From positions 186,001 to 250,000 of the forward strand of contig CANTVF010000003.1 in the NCBI GenBank assembly GCA_947852905.1: a DNA stretch of 64,000 bases, given 5' to 3'. The stretch comes from an uncultured Tidjanibacter sp. Lineage in GTDB: Bacteria; Bacteroidota; Bacteroidia; Bacteroidales; Rikenellaceae. The position numbers and the translations under genes are program-made. Under the pieces are notes generated by a model, which ran no database searches, was not told where the DNA came from, and saw nothing but the letters and a program-made list of their open reading frames with translations. How positions within the stretch are numbered: position 1 is the stretch's first letter; every line of letters begins with the position of its first letter. Below are positions 18,777 through 28,746 of the stretch, piece after piece.

Positions 18777-20675
18777 CTAGCGCCCGAAGAAAATCAAAAG
18801 CACATTGATATCGGCAGGAGACACCCCCGGTATACGAGAAGCCTGCCCTATCGTAGCCGGTTTTATCCTCGACAATTTCTGCCGCGCCTCTATCGTCAAC
18901 GACGTCAATGACGAATAATCGAAATCCGGCCGTAATTTAATATTTTCCAATCGTTTCATTTTTTCAGCAATGAAACGCTCCCTTTCGATATATCCGCGAT
19001 ATTTTATCTGAATCTCCGCCTGTTCGAGAATCTCCGCATCGACCATTTCCGTTTCGACAAATGTTTTCAGATCAGGCAACTCCGCTACAAGCTCGTCAAG
19101 CGACACTTCATTACGCAAAAGCACATCGTACAACTTACGTCCTTGTTCCAAAGGATTGGTTCCGACCCTTTCAAGATAACCGTTGATCTCGTCTTTGGAA
19201 ACGCTGCGGGTACGAATATAATCTACCAGACGTCGCGTAAGTTCCGATTTGCGTTCGTATGCATGCCGGCGTTCTTCCGACGCAAGACCGAGTTCGATAG
19301 CTTTCGGCGTCAATCTCAAATCGGCATTATCCTGCCGCAGCAATATCCTGTATTCCGCCCTGCTCGTAAACATACGGTACGGCTCGTCCACGCCTTTGGT
19401 TACGAGATCGTCTATTAGCACGCCTATATACGCCTCGTCACGAGCAAGAACGAAGTCGCCGCAACCATTCAATTTATGCACGGCATTTATGCCCGCCATA
19501 AGTCCCTGTGCAGCCGCCTCTTCGTAACCCGTCGTACCGTTGATCTGACCGGCGAAATAAAGTCCCCCGACCAGTTTCGTCTCAAGCGTATGATATAATT
19601 GCGTGGGTGGAAAATAGTCGTATTCTATGGCATATCCGGGACGATAAATGTGTATGTTCTCGAATCCGCGAATTTTGGACATCGCTTTTATCTGTATATC
19701 CAAAGGCAACGAAGAGGAAAATCCGTTAAGATAATATTCGTTCGTTCCCCGACCCTCAGGCTCCAGAAACAACTGATGAGACTGCTTATCGGCAAAAGTC
19801 CGCAACTTATCCTCTATACTAGGGCAATAACGCGGCCCGATCCCCTTGATAGTCCCGTTGAACAGCGGAGAATCCGCGAATCCCTCGCGCAATATATCGT
19901 GTACCTCGGCAGTGGTATGTACCATGTAACACGGCACCTGCTCCTCAACGGCGTAGCTCGACGGCAAGAAGGAAAACTTCGAAGGAAGTTCGTCCCCGTA
20001 TTGCGGCTCGAAACATGAAAAATCGACGCTACGACCGTCTATACGCGCAGGTGTCCCCGTCTTCATTCTACCCGCTTCGAATCCCAGATTGCAAAGGCAC
20101 TCCGTAAGACCGTACGATACGCCGTCGCCAGCTCTGCCGCCCGGCGCGTGCGAACGACCGGTATGCATGAGACCGTTCAGGAACGTCCCGTTGGTCAACA
20201 CCACGGCACCGGCACGGAACTCTACACCCATGACGGTACGCACTCCCGCCGCATATCGCATACCTGAAACGCCGTCAACACTCACAGGCTCAGTAATCAC
20301 CTCATTAACAGAATCTTGCCAAAGGTATAGATTATCGGTATTCTCCAACGTAGTCCGCCACAGCGCCGAAAATCGTGCCTTGTCGCATTGCGCTCTCGGA
20401 CTCCACATGGCGCTACCTTTAGACCGGTTAAGCATACGGAACTGTATGGTCGAAGCATCGGTTATTATACCCATTTCGCCGCCTAAAGCATCTATTTCCC
20501 TGACAATCTGTCCTTTAGCTACGCCTCCGACAGCAGGATTGCAGGACATATTGGCAAATTTGGTCATATCCATAGTTATGAGCAATGTTTGCGCACCGAG
20601 ACGCGCGGCCGCCAAAGCCGCCTCGCAACCGGCATGTCCGCCGCCCACAACTATCACGTCGTATTCGTACTTCAT
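18777..20675 (-). CDS. mnmG: tRNA uridine-5-carboxymethylaminomethyl modification enzyme MnmG (GidA)
   Basis: The protein has 632 residues, normal for MnmG. The N-terminus has the FAD-binding VVGGGHAGCEAALAAARLGA, followed by the family motif SCNPAVGGVAKGQIVREIDALGG and MWSPRAQCDK. GQINGTTGYEEAAAQGL and the C-terminal helical domain (IKYRGYIERE) complete the fold. With MnmE it installs the cmnm5 group on wobble U34 of several tRNAs, using FAD and a folate one-carbon donor. The location next to parS sites matches the classic gidA position near bacterial origins. Confidence 0.97.
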   Translation of the reverse strand: MKYEYDVIVVGGGHAGCEAALAAARLGAQTLLITMDMTKFANMSCNPAVGGVAKGQIVREIDALGGEMGIITDASTIQFRMLNRSKGSAMWSPRAQCDKARFSALWRTTLENTDNLYLWQDSVNEVITEPVSVDGVSGMRYAAGVRTVMGVEFRAGAVVLTNGTFLNGLMHTGRSHAPGGRAGDGVSYGLTECLCNLGFEAGRMKTGTPARIDGRSVDFSCFEPQYGDELPSKFSFLPSSYAVEEQVPCYMVHTTAEVHDILREGFADSPLFNGTIKGIGPRYCPSIEDKLRTFADKQSHQLFLEPEGRGTNEYYLNGFSSSLPLDIQIKAMSKIRGFENIHIYRPGYAIEYDYFPPTQLYHTLETKLVGGLYFAGQINGTTGYEEAAAQGLMAGINAVHKLNGCGDFVLARDEAYIGVLIDDLVTKGVDEPYRMFTSRAEYRILLRQDNADLRLTPKAIELGLASEERRHAYERKSELTRRLVDYIRTRSVSKDEINGYLERVGTNPLEQGRKLYDVLLRNEVSLDELVAELPDLKTFVETEMVDAEILEQAEIQIKYRGYIERERFIAEKMKRLENIKLRPDFDYSSLTSLTIEARQKLSRIKPATIGQASRIPGVSPADINVLLIFFGR

Positions 20676-21221
20676 ACGATCAAAACAAACTCATCTATTA
20701 ACGCAGCGAAAAACGGCATTTTCCGCCTCTTATACCCGATAGACATTCCCCACCGGAAAGTCCACAAAAATACAAATAACAGCGATTAAAACCGCAATGC
20801 GCCCACAAGTCGCAACGACGACGGACTGTCTGCACATCTCCTCACATACATTCCGGCACATCATCAAAGGTACAGCGCACCTCGCCCCAAAACGACAAAT
20901 CTCCGAAACGGCGTCACACCGTACACACACGACTATCCGCTATGGTAAGCCGGCAGATAAAATCGGCCAAATATAATACCGCAGAGAAGCCGCAAGGCAA
21001 TATACCTGAACAGACACTGTCAACTATCGCAGCAATACCGGCTACCAATAAGGATACCGACTCCAATACCCGAAACCGCAAAACAACAACCGGGAAACGT
21101 TCTAAATCCGGATGCATATCCCGCGCACAGGGAACTGACAACAGCCCGTATAGGAAAAACATAGCGGCATGTATCGACCGATACCGGACATTACACGCCG
21201 CACTTTTCGTCCTTTTCCACT
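20676..21221. other. Gap between ybeY and mnmG, no supported gene
   Basis: This is a 546-base stretch. A CAAAAATA at 20765-20772 reads TATTTTTG on the minus strand and fits the -7 box for mnmG, about 90 bases upstream of its start. A hydrophobic minus-strand frame (20914-21162) is probably an artefact of T/G-rich composition on that strand. Nothing else is recognisable. Confidence 0.4.
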
Positions 21222-21674
21222 TCAATCGAACGGCGGATAATCGCCGTAGGTCTGTACGTAAAGTTTCAGATAACGTTCCTCCAACGCCCTCATGGCTTTC
21301 TCCTCCGCAGGCGTCTTGTCGCCGTGTCCGCACAAATGCAGTACACCGTGTATTATCACCCTCATCAGCTCTTCCGCCGGCGCTGTCCCCACGATACCGG
21401 CATTGGACCTTACCGTATCCTGATCTATGAACATATCGCCGCTAACCGTAAGGGTATCCTGCAAGTCGCTGTAATCGAACGTTATGACATCCGTATTATA
21501 ATCGTGCTGCAGGTAAGTGCGGTTAATGCCGATATGATAATCGGACGAACAGAATATATAGGCTATATCTCCGGGCTTGTAACCTTCCGCCGCTACGACC
21601 GTCTTGATCCAGGCGGTTATCTTGCGCCTCTGCCGAGGCAGGAAAGTACAATCCTCCGAATGAAAACTTATCAT
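21222..21674 (-). CDS. ybeY: Endoribonuclease YbeY
   Basis: The protein has 150 residues, the usual size. The metal-binding signature HGVLHLCGHGD, followed by KTPAEEKAM, corresponds to the family motif HGxLHLxGxxH/D. DIAYIFCSSDYHIGINRTYL and TDVITFDYSD match the upstream conserved segments. YbeY is a zinc-dependent RNase needed for 16S rRNA 3' maturation and ribosome quality control. It precedes mnmG on the same strand, separated by 546 bases. Confidence 0.93.
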   Translation of the reverse strand: MISFHSEDCTFLPRQRRKITAWIKTVVAAEGYKPGDIAYIFCSSDYHIGINRTYLQHDYNTDVITFDYSDLQDTLTVSGDMFIDQDTVRSNAGIVGTAPAEELMRVIIHGVLHLCGHGDKTPAEEKAMRALEERYLKLYVQTYGDYPPFD

Positions 21675-21764
21675 ATCTTCAAAATTTCAATTCCGTTCCA
21701 CGACGCCGGCCAGCGTCATAAATCGTGCATACGATTCTACAACCTCGATGAGCCCGGATACGCC

Positions 21765-22964
21765 CTATTTTGCGAGCCACTTTTCCGGATTCAGGAACGT
21801 GGTTCCCTTCCAAAGTTCGAAATGCAGATACCAATCATCGTTGTTCGTCGTCGCAGGCAGGTTGCCTATCACCTGATTACGCGACACCTTATCGCCCGTT
21901 TTGACCTGCACGCCGGCCAGATTGGAATAAACGGTATAGTAATTACCGTGATTCACCATTACGCAGTTGTTCAGTCCCTTGATGAACACCACCCTGCTTA
22001 CCGTACCCTCGAAGATACATCTTACTGCGGCTCCCTTTTCGCCGGCTATATTGACGCCCTTGTTATCGACGGTCAAACCCCGCTGCGTCGGATGCGGATG
22101 TTTTCCGAAATGATCCACGATGACGCCTCCGCTTACCGGATACGGAAACAGTCCGGCATTCTGCTCGAAATTGTTGCTGAGCTCGGTAAATACCTTTTCC
22201 TCGGCCACGGTACGTTTCTTGGACGATTGTCTGCGCGCCTCCTCTTCCACGAGTTTCTGCAACTGGCGCTGGGCATTCTGCTTCTCACGCTCCTTCTGCT
22301 TTATCTGCCCGGCTATGCGACGCTCGTCGGCGGCAAGTCGGTTGCTCGCCTTCTTGTAATTCTGCTCGTCGGCCTGCAGAGTGGCCAGCTCCCTGTCACG
22401 ATTGTTGCGCGACTCCTCGAGCTGCGCCCGTTGCAGATCTATCTCCCGGATTTCGGCATGAAGCACACCCGACAACGAATCCAGTTCGGCCGCTTTCGAT
22501 TCACGCAACTTGTTGTAACGCTTCATGTAGTTTACCCTTAGGGTCATCTCCTGAAAATCGCGCGAAGCGAATATGAACGCCATGGAATTGTTCAGAATAT
22601 GGTTCTTGTAAGCGGCATATATCATGTCGGCATACTCCTGCTTCAACGTATCTATCTGCCTGCCTATAAGCGTTATCTCCTCGTTTCTGGTCGCTATGTC
22701 CCTCTCGCAGATAGAAATCTGCTCATTGAGCGATTCCACTATGCTGCGACGGTTGGCGATTCTGGAACGGATCAGTTTCAATTCGTTCTGCGTCGTCTTC
22801 TTCTCGCCCTTGATCTTGCCGAGCAACGCCTCGTTACGTTTTATCTCGGCCTCCATACGCGCTATCTGCTCGTTGAGCGACTTTATGGTGGGAGGCGCGA
22901 CGACCGCACCGGCCTGCTGCACTGCAAATATGCAAGCGAACATTAAAAACAACAACCGTTTCAT
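21765..22964 (-). CDS. EnvC-like murein hydrolase activator (coiled coil plus LytM/M23 domain)
   Basis: The protein has 399 residues from ATG 22964 (MKRLLFLMFACIFAV, signal peptide). A TTG 15 bases upstream is in frame but less likely. Residues about 30-265 form a long coiled coil (repeated LNEQI, EKKTTQNELKLI, QRQLQKLVEEE), and the last 130 residues are an M23/LytM domain (GKHPHPTQRGLTVDNKGVNI). The zinc-binding Asp/His pattern of active M23 enzymes appears incomplete, as in EnvC, which activates amidases during septum splitting. It is a periplasmic cell-division protein by inference. Confidence 0.85.
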   Translation of the reverse strand: MKRLLFLMFACIFAVQQAGAVVAPPTIKSLNEQIARMEAEIKRNEALLGKIKGEKKTTQNELKLIRSRIANRRSIVESLNEQISICERDIATRNEEITLIGRQIDTLKQEYADMIYAAYKNHILNNSMAFIFASRDFQEMTLRVNYMKRYNKLRESKAAELDSLSGVLHAEIREIDLQRAQLEESRNNRDRELATLQADEQNYKKASNRLAADERRIAGQIKQKEREKQNAQRQLQKLVEEEARRQSSKKRTVAEEKVFTELSNNFEQNAGLFPYPVSGGVIVDHFGKHPHPTQRGLTVDNKGVNIAGEKGAAVRCIFEGTVSRVVFIKGLNNCVMVNHGNYYTVYSNLAGVQVKTGDKVSRNQVIGNLPATTNNDDWYLHFELWKGTTFLNPEKWLAK

Positions 22965-23031
22965 TCCGATTCCATTCAATATAATTACCCCCTAAGGTCA
23001 ATCATGCACAAGCGCCCTTACCGCTCGTACG

Positions 23032-24819
23032 CTATTCCCCGGCGTTTCCCCTCTCCTCGCGCAACATATTCAGCCGTTGCACTATTATTTCCGGATCGTA
23101 ACCGTTTTTCAGAGCGCGTTTCCAGTACACCTCGGCCATGAAATCCTCGCCCATGGCATACAGTATCTCAGCATAATGGAACAACAGTACCTCGCTGTCG
23201 GAAGTATCGTACGATATGGCCTGCAACATTATCTTGCGCGCCTCTTCGTACCGTCCCAACTTGTAAAGTATCCACCCGCGCGTATCGAGCAAAGTGGGAT
23301 CATTGCCCCTCAATTCGCAAGCCCGTTCACTCATCCCGAGAGCCTTTTCGAGGTCTCTGCCCTCCTCGCCGAGAAAATAGGCGTAATTGTTCAGTACGCC
23401 TTCGTTATCGGGAAACAGACGCAACGCCTTGTCGTAACTGGCATAACACCTGCGCATGTCTCCCTTTTCCTGATAGGTGTCCCCTATCATTCCCGTCAAT
23501 ATGCTGCGCACCGAATCGTTCTGCGCTCCGCGGTAAGCCTCCCTGTAAAGTTTCACCGCTCCGTCGTAATCCTTCATCGAAACGTGCGCATAGGCATTGC
23601 TCAACAACATATCCATATCGCCCGGAAAACGCGCCATGCCCATATCGGCATACTTGGCCACCGAATCGGGACGCTGAAGATATGTCTCTATGCCGATTAT
23701 CTGGTAATAAGGCTCCGGCCGGTCGGCCGACGTACTCAGTATCCCCTTATACAAATCGAGCGCCTGTTCTATCTCCCCGCCGCGTATAAGATGCGTAGCA
23801 TACAGCTCCACGGCCGTAAAATCGTTAGGATATTTGACCAGCAGCGTAATCGCCAGTGAATTGATAGCAAAATAGTTCTGACGGTAAAAATCTATGTCGG
23901 AAGTCAGATCCGAAAATATGGCAGCTTTACGTTCCAACGACATGCCGTCGCTGCCGAACAGCAACCGCAACGTAGACAGATAATCGGCAGCGTCGTTGTG
24001 CCGCAAGTAGAAATCGGCCAGTGCAGACAGTGTTCCGACATTGGTAGAATCCAGACGCAACGCCTCAGAGTAATTCGCGAGAGCGAGCGAATCCTTACCC
24101 GTGGCATTGTACAGATCACCGAGCATCAGGTAATTATTTTCGTCATAGGGATAATCGGCTATGAGTTTCTCGGTCTCCTCAACCGCTTTATCGAACAGAC
24201 GCATTCTTACCAGAAGCTCCCTTTTGTACATTGCCAGATCTTCGACACGACCAAGACGCATCTCGGCAGTGTCGAGTATGGCGATAGCCGTGAAAGGCTG
24301 CGAATTATAGTCGTACAAAGCTGCCAACAACCGGTAATTCATGGCATTGCCCGGATCGTCGCGCATCAGAACGGTATATATGTCGAGCGCTTCGTCATAC
24401 TGTTCCGACAGTACGAGCACCTTACCGAGCTGACTGCGGTACGTCAGATTGCCCGTATCGAGCCTGCACGCCTGACGGCTGTAAGGCACCGCATCGGCAG
24501 GTAGCGTATCGGCCAATATCTCCGCTATCTCGTAATAGGCAGGAGCATATGTCGAATCCGCCTCTATGGATTTACGAAAATAACCCAACGCCCTTTCAGT
24601 ACGACCTTCAACAGACCCGGCCTTGATGCCTTCGGTATGATAGTAATAAGGGGCATTGACACCTTCGAATTCGCCTTCGGCCGACAGCAACGAACGCGGT
24701 ACGCGCGAAGTCGCCGTGCAGGAGACCATTCCCGCAACCAAAGCGACACATGCCAGCAATTTAATATCTTTCAAACGCACCACTACCCTAATGTTTGCAG
24801 TCCGCACATCATGCGGCAT
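23032..24819 (-). CDS. Tetratricopeptide-repeat lipoprotein
   Basis: The protein has about 595 residues. The lipobox is VAGMVSC, with the Cys near residue 34 from the ATG at 24819. An in-frame GTG at 24780 would give a cleaner signal peptide (VRLKDIKLLACVALVAG), so the start is uncertain. At least eight TPR units follow (AYYEIAEILADT, NYLMLGDLYNATGKDSLALANYSEAL, EGVLNNYAYFLGEEGRDLEKAL, DTRGWILYKLGRYEEA). It should be attached to a membrane facing the periplasm and to act as a protein-interaction scaffold. Its partners are unknown. It is followed by the EnvC-like gene on the same strand. Confidence 0.83.
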   Translation of the reverse strand: MPHDVRTANIRVVVRLKDIKLLACVALVAGMVSCTATSRVPRSLLSAEGEFEGVNAPYYYHTEGIKAGSVEGRTERALGYFRKSIEADSTYAPAYYEIAEILADTLPADAVPYSRQACRLDTGNLTYRSQLGKVLVLSEQYDEALDIYTVLMRDDPGNAMNYRLLAALYDYNSQPFTAIAILDTAEMRLGRVEDLAMYKRELLVRMRLFDKAVEETEKLIADYPYDENNYLMLGDLYNATGKDSLALANYSEALRLDSTNVGTLSALADFYLRHNDAADYLSTLRLLFGSDGMSLERKAAIFSDLTSDIDFYRQNYFAINSLAITLLVKYPNDFTAVELYATHLIRGGEIEQALDLYKGILSTSADRPEPYYQIIGIETYLQRPDSVAKYADMGMARFPGDMDMLLSNAYAHVSMKDYDGAVKLYREAYRGAQNDSVRSILTGMIGDTYQEKGDMRRCYASYDKALRLFPDNEGVLNNYAYFLGEEGRDLEKALGMSERACELRGNDPTLLDTRGWILYKLGRYEEARKIMLQAISYDTSDSEVLLFHYAEILYAMGEDFMAEVYWKRALKNGYDPEIIVQRLNMLREERGNAGE

Positions 24820-24932
24820 CCATTCGTACAACCTTCATTACGGAAAACAGCGTCTACATCCGGCCATCCACGCCAACGAATCCCGACACCAATGTATCGT
24901 AATACGGCAACGCATCATGAAACGCTACGACG

Positions 24933-25958
24933 TCAGATCGCCGTATCGAACTGATGCAGGAACCTCACGTCGTTCTCGAAATAGAGCCTGAGATCCTTGA
25001 CGCCGTATTTGAGCATGGAACAACGTTCCACACCCATTCCGAACGCGAATCCGCTGTATTTATTGCTGTCTATGCCGCAAGCCTCCAAAACGTTCGGATC
25101 GACCATGCCGCACCCCATGATTTCGAGCCAGCCGGTATGTTTGCAAACATTGCACCCCTTGCCGCCGCACAGGTTGCAGGAAATATCCATTTCGGCAGAC
25201 GGCTCGGTAAACGGGAAATACGAAGGACGGAGACGTATCTTGGTATCCTCGCCGAAAAACTCCCTTACGAAATAGAGCAACGACTGCTTCATGTCTGCGA
25301 ACGATACGTTCTCGTCGATATACAACCCCTCGATCTGGTGGAATATACAGTGCGCACGGTACGATATGGCCTCGTTGCGGAATACCCTGCCGGGACACAC
25401 CACGCGTATGGGAGGTTTATGCGTCTCCATTGTCCTCACCTGTATGGAACTGGTGTGCGTACGCAACAGTATGTCGGGATTCTTCTCGATGAAGAACGTA
25501 TCCTGCATGTCGCGCGCCGGATGTTCAGGCGGAAAATTGAGCGCCGAAAACACATGCCAGTCGTCCTCTATCTCAGGCCCTTCGGCAACGGTATATCCCA
25601 GTCGCTCGAATATGCCGCATATCTCGTTGCGCACCAGCGATATGGGATGACGGCTGCCGAGCGGCTGACAGTCGCCCGGACGCGTCATGTCGTCTATCGT
25701 ACCGCCTTCCTCGGCCGTTCTGCTCTCCAATTCGCCTTTCAGTTCCGAGATGCGTTCCTGAGCGCGTGTCTTGAGCTTATTGATACGCTGTCCGAGTTCG
25801 CGTTTCAGTTCCGGAGCCACCCCCTTGAACTCTTCCATAATATCGTTGAGTTCGCCTTTGCGGCCGAGAATGCGTATACGGAATTCCTCAAGTTCCGCCG
25901 CGCTGCGCGGACTGAACTCCTCCACTCTCTGCAACAGTCGTTCTATTTTTTCTGTCAT
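24933..25958 (-). CDS. pheS: Phenylalanyl-tRNA synthetase alpha subunit
   Basis: The protein has 341 residues from ATG 25956-25958. An N-terminal coiled coil (about 1-85) binds tRNA, and the class II core has motif 2 (GRVFRNEAISYRAHCIFHQIEGLYID) and motif 3 (GFAFGMGVERCSMLKYGVKDLR). The insert CNLCGGKGCNVCKHTGW is a Cys cluster common in Bacteroidota and other bacterial PheS proteins. PheS pairs with PheT to charge tRNA-Phe. No pheT is adjacent, which is normal for Bacteroidota. Confidence 0.96.
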   Translation of the reverse strand: MTEKIERLLQRVEEFSPRSAAELEEFRIRILGRKGELNDIMEEFKGVAPELKRELGQRINKLKTRAQERISELKGELESRTAEEGGTIDDMTRPGDCQPLGSRHPISLVRNEICGIFERLGYTVAEGPEIEDDWHVFSALNFPPEHPARDMQDTFFIEKNPDILLRTHTSSIQVRTMETHKPPIRVVCPGRVFRNEAISYRAHCIFHQIEGLYIDENVSFADMKQSLLYFVREFFGEDTKIRLRPSYFPFTEPSAEMDISCNLCGGKGCNVCKHTGWLEIMGCGMVDPNVLEACGIDSNKYSGFAFGMGVERCSMLKYGVKDLRLYFENDVRFLHQFDTAI

Positions 25959-26285
25959 AGTCAACTTATGATATTTATTCCTTAGACGTGATTCATGGCA
26001 CGTTCCGACACGCGCCTCTTGTAACTTACAAAGTTAATTATTTTTATCGTTACTTCGCCAACGTCTGTCCAAAGAGTGCTGCACAACGCTTCGAAAAGCC
26101 TCTCCGCAGCTGCCGGCACCGGTTTTCAGCCTAATCGTCCGCCACTCGAACACATCACCAGCCCCCTTTCCGGAAGAACATAATGTACCGAAAGTTTTCC
26201 GTATTCGGCGAATTTGCGTACCTTTAATACCGGATTTTATCCGCCTATGCGGATTACACAATAAAAATCAGAAACTTCAAGTACC
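25959..26285. other. Divergent gap pheS / murA
   Basis: This is a 327-base stretch without a gene. TACCTTTA at 26218-26225 is one base from the -7 consensus and could serve murA with a leader of about 55 bases. No hairpin of note is seen. Confidence 0.35.
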
Positions 26286-27593
26286 ATGGCACAGTTTATC
26301 GTGGAAGGAGGAAGGCGTCTCTGCGGCGAAATAACACCGCAGGGAGCGAAAAACGAGGCGTTACAAGTGATCTGCGCCACGTTGCTCACCTCCGAAAAGG
26401 TAACCCTCCACAACGTCCCCGAAATAGCCGACACGCTACAGCTCATAGACCTGTTACGCGCAATGGGCGTAGAGGTGGAAAGGACGGGACGGCAGAGTTA
26501 CACATTCTGCGCAAGAGACATAAATCTCGATTATCTGCTTTCGGACGATTACCGCAAGCGCGGCGCACGCCTTCGCGGATCGGTAATGGTGATCGGTCCA
26601 CTGCTGGCGCGTTTCGGCATAGCCTATCTGCCCAAACCGGGAGGCGACAAAATAGGCCGCCGCAGGCTGGACACACACCTGATCGGATTTCAGAAACTCG
26701 GTGCATGGTTCGATTACGACCTAAACGACAATTACTTCGCCATACGCGCCGACCGTCTGAAAGGAACATACATGCTGCTCGACGAAGCCTCTGTAACCGG
26801 TACGGCCAACATAGTCATGGCCGCCGTAATGGCACGCGGTACGACGACCATATACAATGCCGCATGCGAGCCGTATCTGCAACAGCTTTGCAAAATGCTC
26901 GTGCGCATGGGTGCGAAAATATCGGGCATAGGCTCCAACCTGCTCACTATAGAAGGGGTGGAGAGCCTCGGCGGAACGTCCCACACCATGCTTCCGGACA
27001 TGATCGAGGTGGGCAGTTTCATAGGCATGGCGGCCATGACACGTTCCGAACTGACCATCAAAAACGTTTCGTTCGACAACCTCGGAATAATACCGACGCA
27101 CTTTTCGCGCATGGGTATATATTTCGAAAAACGCGGCGACGACATATACATTCCGGCACAGGAACACTACGAAATCGAAACATTTCTCGACGGCTCCATA
27201 ATGACCATAGCCGACGCTCCGTGGCCCGGCCTGACGCCTGACCTGCTCTCCGTATTCCTCGTCGTCGCCACACAGGCCAAAGGTTCGGTACTCATACACC
27301 AGAAAATGTTCGAGAGCCGCCTGTTTTTCGTGGACAAACTCATAGACATGGGGGCGCAGATCATATTGTGCGACCCGCACCGAGCAACCGTCATAGGCCA
27401 CAATCACGAACGGACGCTGCGCGGCACGATGATGTCCTCGCCGGACATACGCGCAGGTGTGGCACTGCTCATAGCGGCCATGAGCGCCGAAGGACACAGC
27501 GTAATACAGAACGTGGAACAGATAGACCGCGGGTATCAAGACATAGAATTGCGTCTGAATGCATTGGGCGCCAATATTATCCGGGCTGAATAA
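26286..27593 (+). CDS. murA: UDP-N-acetylglucosamine 1-carboxyvinyltransferase MurA with Asp at the active-site Cys position
   Basis: The protein has 435 residues. It has the EPT-synthase fold with QGAKNEALQV near the N-terminus (substrate Lys22-Asn23), SVMVIGPLLARFG, TGTANIVMAAVMARG and DIRAGVALLIAAM. The loop that carries the catalytic Cys115 in E. coli MurA reads PGGDKIGRRRLDTH, placing Asp121 there. MurA makes the first committed peptidoglycan precursor from UDP-GlcNAc and PEP. Asp-type MurA enzymes stay active but are not alkylated by fosfomycin, so intrinsic resistance is expected. Confidence 0.95.
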   Translation: MAQFIVEGGRRLCGEITPQGAKNEALQVICATLLTSEKVTLHNVPEIADTLQLIDLLRAMGVEVERTGRQSYTFCARDINLDYLLSDDYRKRGARLRGSVMVIGPLLARFGIAYLPKPGGDKIGRRRLDTHLIGFQKLGAWFDYDLNDNYFAIRADRLKGTYMLLDEASVTGTANIVMAAVMARGTTTIYNAACEPYLQQLCKMLVRMGAKISGIGSNLLTIEGVESLGGTSHTMLPDMIEVGSFIGMAAMTRSELTIKNVSFDNLGIIPTHFSRMGIYFEKRGDDIYIPAQEHYEIETFLDGSIMTIADAPWPGLTPDLLSVFLVVATQAKGSVLIHQKMFESRLFFVDKLIDMGAQIILCDPHRATVIGHNHERTLRGTMMSSPDIRAGVALLIAAMSAEGHSVIQNVEQIDRGYQDIELRLNALGANIIRAE

Positions 27594-27939
27594 CCGGCCG
27601 TAGCACACTGAATGGACATAACACGCGGTATGACAACGGACTTATCGCATTACTAAGTTACACACGACGTCCGCAATGCCATACATGACGGTTTCTTCCT
27701 TCTGTCGGCATTTAATTAGGGGTTGCCTCAAAACTTAAACATTTTGACGCAACCCCTTTAAGGTGTATAATAACTGGTAAAATGCAAGGCTATAAATGTG
27801 AGAACGACATGAGTTTTAGTAAATAACATCGCTCGAGGCGCGACAAAAACACAACAGTTTGCCCGTTACGACACACAGCCGATATTTTACGCAACGATAT
27901 ACCGGACAGGACATATCTACCCGCGACATGCGGCTGATT
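27594..27939. terminator. Gap murA / apt with a hairpin terminator
   Basis: The inverted repeat 27719-27756 has an 8-bp outer stem, one C/C mismatch and a 6-bp inner stem with an 8-base loop, ending in TTTA. It lies between convergent genes and probably terminates murA. The remaining bases of this 346-base gap show nothing recognisable. Confidence 0.6.
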
Positions 27940-28524
27940 TCAGAATTGCAGCACTGACTTTACCGGCGCAATACGTTCGAGTCTGTCGCGAGCGCCTATG
28001 GAGGTTATCTCGGCCAGAAAAACGAACTCCCGTACCCTGACCGGAATATTACCGTCTACAGTACCGACCGACAATGCGTTAAGCGCAATCGCCATACCTT
28101 CGGCCGTTCCGCCCGTAGCCAGAACATCGTCGAAAACAGTTATCTCGATGACCGAGTCCGCACCGACAGTCCGGCATGCAGCTACGTCAGACTTGCGGAA
28201 ACAGAGGCTATCGCCACCGTACTCCTTCATGACCGGTATTTCTACCAGATCGCCGTCGACATGAGGCAGTTTCCCGCTCTTGCGAAAAGCTATAAGAGTG
28301 TCCACACCGCTGTCTACGGTCAGCAGCGGAGAGGCGAATATGAATCCTCGCGCCTCCGGAACAGCCACGTTGCCGCACGATATGCGCAAGGCTATCTCCC
28401 GCTCTACCTCTCTGAAGACAGCCGCATCGTTCAGCAACGGCAACAAATCTATGAACACAATCCCCTCTTTAGGAAAGCCGTCATAAAACCGTATCTTTTC
28501 CCTTATAACATCCAATGTTTCCAT
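27940..28524 (-). CDS. apt: Adenine phosphoribosyltransferase-like enzyme
   Basis: The protein has 194 residues from ATG 28522-28524 (METLDVIREKIRFYDGFPKEGI). An upstream in-frame extension to 28647 lacks family character. The PRPP-binding loop VFDDVLATGGTAEGM and the N-terminal FPKEGIVFIDLLPLL are typical of Apt, and EARGFIFASPL matches the purine-binding region. It converts adenine and PRPP to AMP in purine salvage. It is slightly longer than the usual 170-180 residues, with an insertion near the hood region. A related phosphoribosyltransferase specificity cannot be excluded. Confidence 0.86.
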   Translation of the reverse strand: METLDVIREKIRFYDGFPKEGIVFIDLLPLLNDAAVFREVEREIALRISCGNVAVPEARGFIFASPLLTVDSGVDTLIAFRKSGKLPHVDGDLVEIPVMKEYGGDSLCFRKSDVAACRTVGADSVIEITVFDDVLATGGTAEGMAIALNALSVGTVDGNIPVRVREFVFLAEITSIGARDRLERIAPVKSVLQF

Positions 28525-28689
28525 AAAACAAATTCTCTTATCGCATTCCCTATCCACATCTGCCGGACTAAACTCCAACGGAGAAACATACGAGGAAAAC
28601 TGTGCGAATGCCGCCGACCGATACCGCACAACCGCATATTCCTGCATACGTTACGTAGCGCTGACCCGTAACAACGTTAAAACACCAGC

Positions 28690-28722
28690 AAAAAAGAGGC
28701 CGGAAATATCGCATTTCCGGCC
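28690..28722 (-). terminator. Terminator of the BACON lipoprotein gene at 28747
   Basis: Perfect 10-bp arms (28698-28707 and 28713-28722) with a 5-base loop are followed on the minus strand by a T-rich run, at the 3' end of the minus-strand BACON gene. Confidence 0.8.
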
Positions 28723-28746
28723 CTATCTATATGTACATGTGGCGAT

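Noticed and set aside
20914-21430. Frames on both strands between ybeY and mnmG
   Set aside because: Both run into ybeY in a wrong frame; the hydrophobic minus-strand product (from 21162) reflects T/G-rich composition, with no conserved motif.
27719-27756. Inverted repeat considered as an insertion-sequence end
   Set aside because: There is one copy, no transposase fragment and no flanking duplication; position after murA favours a terminator.
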